Shown here piece after piece: positions 60,409 through 64,000 of a DNA stretch of 64,000 nucleotides. How positions within the stretch are numbered: position 1 is the stretch's first letter; the number at the start of each line of letters is the position of its first letter. The position numbers and the translations under genes are program-made. The stretch spans positions 372,001-436,000 of the forward strand of contig JACKQL020000046.1 of NCBI GenBank assembly GCA_018296165.2, in the 5' to 3' direction. Under the pieces are notes generated by a model. It had not been told where the DNA came from, searched no databases, and worked only from the letters and a program-made list of their open reading frames with translations. The DNA comes from Termitomyces sp. T153. Lineage: Eukaryota > Basidiomycota > Agaricomycetes > Agaricales > Lyophyllaceae.

Positions 60409-62390
60409 CTAGACATCAAGGTCAGCATTGTTGCTGGGCACATCCTCCATCTTCCCCTCCTCCCAGTCCTCCTTGCTAACTCTGTTTGCCTCCTGCCAAG
60501 CTATGAATGCTTGGCAGTTGCCCCAGTATCCTGCCACAGTCACTAGCAACCACTTGGCAACAGCAAACCCTGCCCTTGCATCCAACAACTCCTCCCTCAC
60601 CCTCTCCAACTCCTTCCAGAACTGCCTCTCCACTCCCACTGCCCTCTTATCATACCGTACCACTACCCTCTTATCATACCCATGTAGCAATGATGCTGAC
60701 ATAAGCAGTGTCAGCAAGGCTAAGTCTTCACCTAGCCACTCTAGTTTGTCATTGCCAACCTGTTGCAGTGGCATGCTGGTCCAGGTTCCCTAGTGAAGTG
60801 GTTAGCAAACAATCAGCTAGCAAAAGAAACCACTTACTCATCATTGAACCCTCACCTCCTCATTGCTCTCATCCCTCTGACTATTGCTAAGGGAGTCTTC
60901 TCCCCACATCTCCACATCCTCACCTTCTTCCTCTGCCTTGGTAGCAACCATCTTCTGTTACTGAGGTGTAGTGACTGGGGTCAGACTTGCTGATCATTTA
61001 TATGCCAAGGGCACATTGTTGCCATTGTCACTCCTGCTATTGCTTCCCCTGTTACTAGCCTTGTCCTCACTCTCCACTATCTCCCTGCTCTTGACTCAAG
61101 CTCAAGTGCTTGATCTGGATTGGCTCTTTCTTCTTTGCCAATTCCCTCTGCCAGTCCACAAATGCTCTGGCCTTTCTTCTTGGCAAATTTGCTGCTAGTA
61201 CTCCTTGATGACTTGCTGCTATAGGAGCAGCCTTTCCTTGTGCTATTGCAGCAATAGCAGGGCTGGGCACCAGTTGAGTACTAGCAGCTCTCTGGGTTGT
61301 TTTCTGCCCAGCAGTTGTCACACTGTGGAAGGATTGTTAGTGACTGTATTAGCAATGACTGCTAAGGACTTACTGCTCCCTGCTTCTCCTTGAATGCTCA
61401 CCTCACCTCAGGCAATACTGGTGACTTGCCCTTCACCTTCTCCAGCACCACACCAGCTCCTGTATCCACCACCATCAAGGCTTTTTGCCAGCAAAGAAGA
61501 ATTGCCAATTGCTTGTTAGTAAACAAATCCTCAATTGGTTTCTGTGAAGATGTCAGCAACAATTGCCAAGCATTAGCAACAAAGCCAGGACTTACCTCAA
61601 ATTCATCTTCCTCTTCATCCTCCTCCCTAGCCTTTGCCTTGCCCTTCCCTTTACCCTTAGGAGTTGTTGCTACTCTTGGTGATATTGCCAACCCCCTAGT
61701 GATGCCACCAGCCACACACTTGGGAGTGGAGGGCCCAGCCACTCCAATGTCCCCTCAATTTGCACTAACCTCTCCCTTACAGCCCTCACTATGTTCAACC
61801 CCCATTGTCACTGCTAATTTGCATAGAGGGTGCTAGAAGTAAAATTGGTTATTTGGTAACAAGTCTTCAAAAAGCTAAAGTTACATTAGCAGAGTCACTA
61901 GCCCTAGCAATGTCACTAGCCCTAGCAATGTCACTAGCCCTAGCAATGTCACTAGCCCTAGCAATGTCACTAGCACTTACTGTCATCCCAGCCACCAAAT
62001 CCTCCAGCAAAAACTCTAACAAATTTGGAACAGGAGCCTAGCAAACTTGTTAATTATATTGCTAAGAACTTAAAGAAGAACTTAAAAAATGTTTGTCAAA
62101 CTCTCTAATCCACTCCTCTTTCTTGTACTTCTCATATAGTTGCTGACATACCTTGTCAACAACCACTAGCTCAGCCCACTCCATCCCACTACCTGCTGTC
62201 TTGAACCAGCAAAGCCAAATCTTGAAGATGGCAGTGACCACCAAGCAAGGATTCATTGCCAAGGATGCACATGCAACAAACAGAAGTCAGTCAACTCAGT
62301 TGAGGAATGTCTGGGCCATTGTATGCTTCCTGAGTTGGAAGGCAAGAGCAGAGGACATAGCAATAACATTGAGATGTTAGAGGAGATAAG
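60409..62390 (-). pseudogene. Decayed minus-strand gene of unknown function between two L1 copies
   Basis: Frames in the same direction and style run from about 62262 to 60409, broken by stops. Pieces: WLCWFKTAGSGMEWAELVV, the repeated hexapeptide DIARAS near 61980-61890, PKGKGKGKAKAREEDEEEDE, KPIEDLFTNKQLAILLCWQK, FVDWQRELAKKKEPIQ, and the longest clean part QFWKELERVREELLDARAGF ending SNNADLDV at 60409. Likely a DNA- or RNA-associated protein by charge; no family recognised. It may be carried by the L1 element group or be an independent host-derived frame. Confidence 0.45.
61888..61980. repeat. 18-bp tandem repeat, about 5 copies
   Basis: Unit tcactagccctagcaatg repeated essentially without change; 18 bp keeps frame and encodes DIARAS repeats on the minus strand. 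Confidence 0.95.
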
Positions 62391-62544
62391 ATGATGGAAA
62401 GGACTGGTGATGAAGTTCAGCTGAATCACTAGCCACTTTTATTCTGACCACTCTAGGCACACAGACCAAGCAAGCAATCATGGGACTTTGGGTTAACTGA
62501 GGACAAGCAGGATTTCAGCATTTGCACAGGATTTTAACAACTAT

Positions 62545-63384
62545 GGGACTTATTGATCACAAGCTATATTACATGGAGTCTGGACTTTGGGTCTAGAATG
62601 ACAAGGCCAAGACCCTTCTTAGCAACAATCACTAGCAACTTTCCTGGCAACAACACAGCCTTCCCTCCAAAAATGGACATATTGACAGTTGTATAATTTC
62701 TTACTTATCATTTTTCTTGTTGAGCTTACAAACATACTAGATTGGCATCTACACTTCAGGTATTGGCATAAGACATGCTCTTTTCTTGCAATTTGTAATT
62801 TTCACACATCATATCAACTTTGCTTACTTTTTACTTGGTTACTAGACTGACACCTAGTATGTATCATAAACACCTTGGCAGACACTGTTGCTGGTGGTGA
62901 CTACTATTTCCTTTCTTATACTATACCTACAGACAGTATAAATACTGCCTGTACATAGAGACTAAAAACAATAAACAGAGTACTGTTTCCTCCTCTCTCT
63001 AAGCATACCAGCTTAAGATCTCATTTTGCTCTATCACTCATCATCAACAACAACTTAGCAACAATCTTGCCAACTTCAATTTTGACTTTATGTGGTACCA
63101 ACTGCAGGTGCCCTTAGCATTATTTTTGACTTAGTGATGCTAGTGACTACAGCTAGCAATTAGTTTGCATTCATCCCCCAGCCTCTTTATTGTCACTTTC
63201 TCCTTTATTCCCCAACTCCCCTTTCACTGCTTAGTTCTTCCTTCCTTAGCAACTCTTTTGCCTTCACTCTTTTTCCCTTCTTTTGCCTAGCAATCACTTG
63301 TTACTGTCTAGTAGCTTAGGCTAGTGTTACCAACTATCTCCACTTCTCTTTCACTCCACACTCTGTTAACTCTTGTTCTCTAGG
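62545..63384 (+). repeat. L1 LTR copy 3 and leader, plus orientation
   Basis: Complement of copy 2: gacttattgatcacaag at 62547 onward, tatttcctttcttatactat, TATA-like cagtataaatactgcc (62936), aataaacagagtactg, and then the leader to the gag ATG at 63385. Its 5' end lacks the first 100 or so bases present in copy 2. Confidence 0.8.
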
Positions 63385-63502
63385 ATGGTTACTGACTCAC
63401 CCTCACTACTAGCTTCCTACTGCCAGCTACCCCTATCTAGTGACTAGTGTTAGATCCTCTTTTTAGCTTTCCTGCATGGCACTAGGCAGCATAGGAGCAC
63501 AT
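63385..63502 (+). pseudogene. Start of an L1-element gag, truncated
   Basis: Begins MVTDSPSLLASYCQLPL, same as the E1 gag start, with a TAG/TGA after about 25 codons; homology continues to gcacatca at 63502, where a G-family fragment is joined. Confidence 0.8.
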
Positions 63503-64000
63503 CAGCAGCCTAATCTGCAAAGCTTCCAACACCTTCAGGGCAGCAGAACACCCATAATACATAGGTGGAGGCCTGTCTGGTCTTCATATACAACAGTACC
63601 CAAGCTACCTTCAATGCATCAGAGTCAAAGGCATCTCTGCTGAGGTGGATGTAGGTGAAACAGGACTGGAGGAAGCACTCCCCACCAGAGCAAGCACTGT
63701 TGTACATATCTGGGAGTGTGGGACATGGGATCCATGGCTGGAGGGTTATTAAAGCTACAGCCTGCTAAGAATGGTGTGGAGATAGGGGGCAGGTGCTCTA
63801 GCAGCACTTGGAGGGATTGGGAAATGTAATTGGAGGTCTGATGGAGGGTAGAGAGTTTGGTTGTGTAATGGGTGAGGGACAATTAAGTCAGTTGCACCTG
63901 GTTCTCTAGGTGTAGCAGGCAAGTTTGGGCTTTGTCCTGAGGGGCTGGAGCCTCCAGGGAAGTGTCTGGATTGGCAAGCTGAGACATAGAATTCCACAAG
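63503..64000 (-). pseudogene. G3: gag fragment of a third G-family element (runs off the window)
   Basis: Minus strand, start MSQLANPDTSLEAPAPQDK at 63987, then LLHLENQVQL followed by TAA/TAG, HYTTKLSTLHQTSNYISQS and SGGECFLQSCFTYIHLSRD. It stops at GVGSFAD where it meets the L1-type gag at 63502, with no LTR or target duplication at this end, so the fragment is truncated. Upstream parts lie right of the window. Confidence 0.85.

Noticed and set aside
20331..64000. CRISPR-like array or prokaryotic mobile system
   Set aside because: The repeats are LTRs, minisatellites and nested retrotransposons; no regular repeat-spacer pattern or cas-like gene.

Overview
The window reads as a mushroom-forming basidiomycete (Agaricomycete-like). 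Genes carry many 46-64 bp introns with mostly GT..AG ends. Protein types include a secreted GPI-type cupredoxin, a GH28 pectinase-like enzyme, an atypical fungal kinase and chromodomain LTR retrotransposons. Exon boundaries below were worked out by hand from reading frame and splice signals; most gene models close in frame over all exons.

Left third (1-20,330): compact host DNA. A prolidase-like M24 peptidase (running off the left edge) is divergent from exosome subunit RRP42. Next comes a tandem segmental duplication of about 2.8 kb that copied the RRP42 tail plus a cupredoxin gene: the proximal copy is a wreck, the distal copy (6235-7229) is intact. A p24/emp24 cargo receptor is divergent from the Rad6-type ubiquitin-conjugating enzyme, whose start codon is an exon of its own. 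Then follow a 3 x ~118 bp tandem repeat, a GH28 gene with a decayed neighbour paralogue, a small basic protein of unknown function, and a WW-domain protein divergent from a tail-anchored FHA protein of the SLMAP/Vps64 type.

Right two thirds (20,331-64,000): a nest of LTR retrotransposons, mostly chromoviruses, broken by one host island (about 36,014-38,030) holding an apparently intact 441-aa kinase-like gene. Nesting can be resolved from target-site duplications (TSDs). Left of the island, chromovirus E2 contains G1 (6.26 kb, TSD atgtc), which contains solo LTR S1 (TSD gctcc). E2 also contains solo LTR S2a (TSD cagaa), and its 3' LTR is split by M1 (TSD gctac), which contains solo LTR S2b (TSD caatt). 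Right of the island, minus-strand element E1 contains G2 (TSD ctgtc), whose 3' LTR is split by solo LTR S3; E1 also contains L2, a 7.2 kb element with 1.1 kb LTRs and no recognisable pol. At the far right two copies of the E1-type LTR and gag start stand head to head around a decayed minus-strand reading frame.

The retrotransposon block is strikingly poor in CG. Its reading frames are broken mainly by changes such as CGA to TGA and TGG to TAG, as expected from cytosine methylation/deamination or RIP-like mutation, whereas the host genes and kinase island keep CG. I found no CRISPR, rRNA or convincing tRNA. No clearly new biochemical system is evident. The most unusual items are the pol-less L2 element, the head-to-head L1 pair with its internal frame, the duplicated RRP42-tail/cupredoxin unit, and the single-codon first exon of the Rad6 gene.
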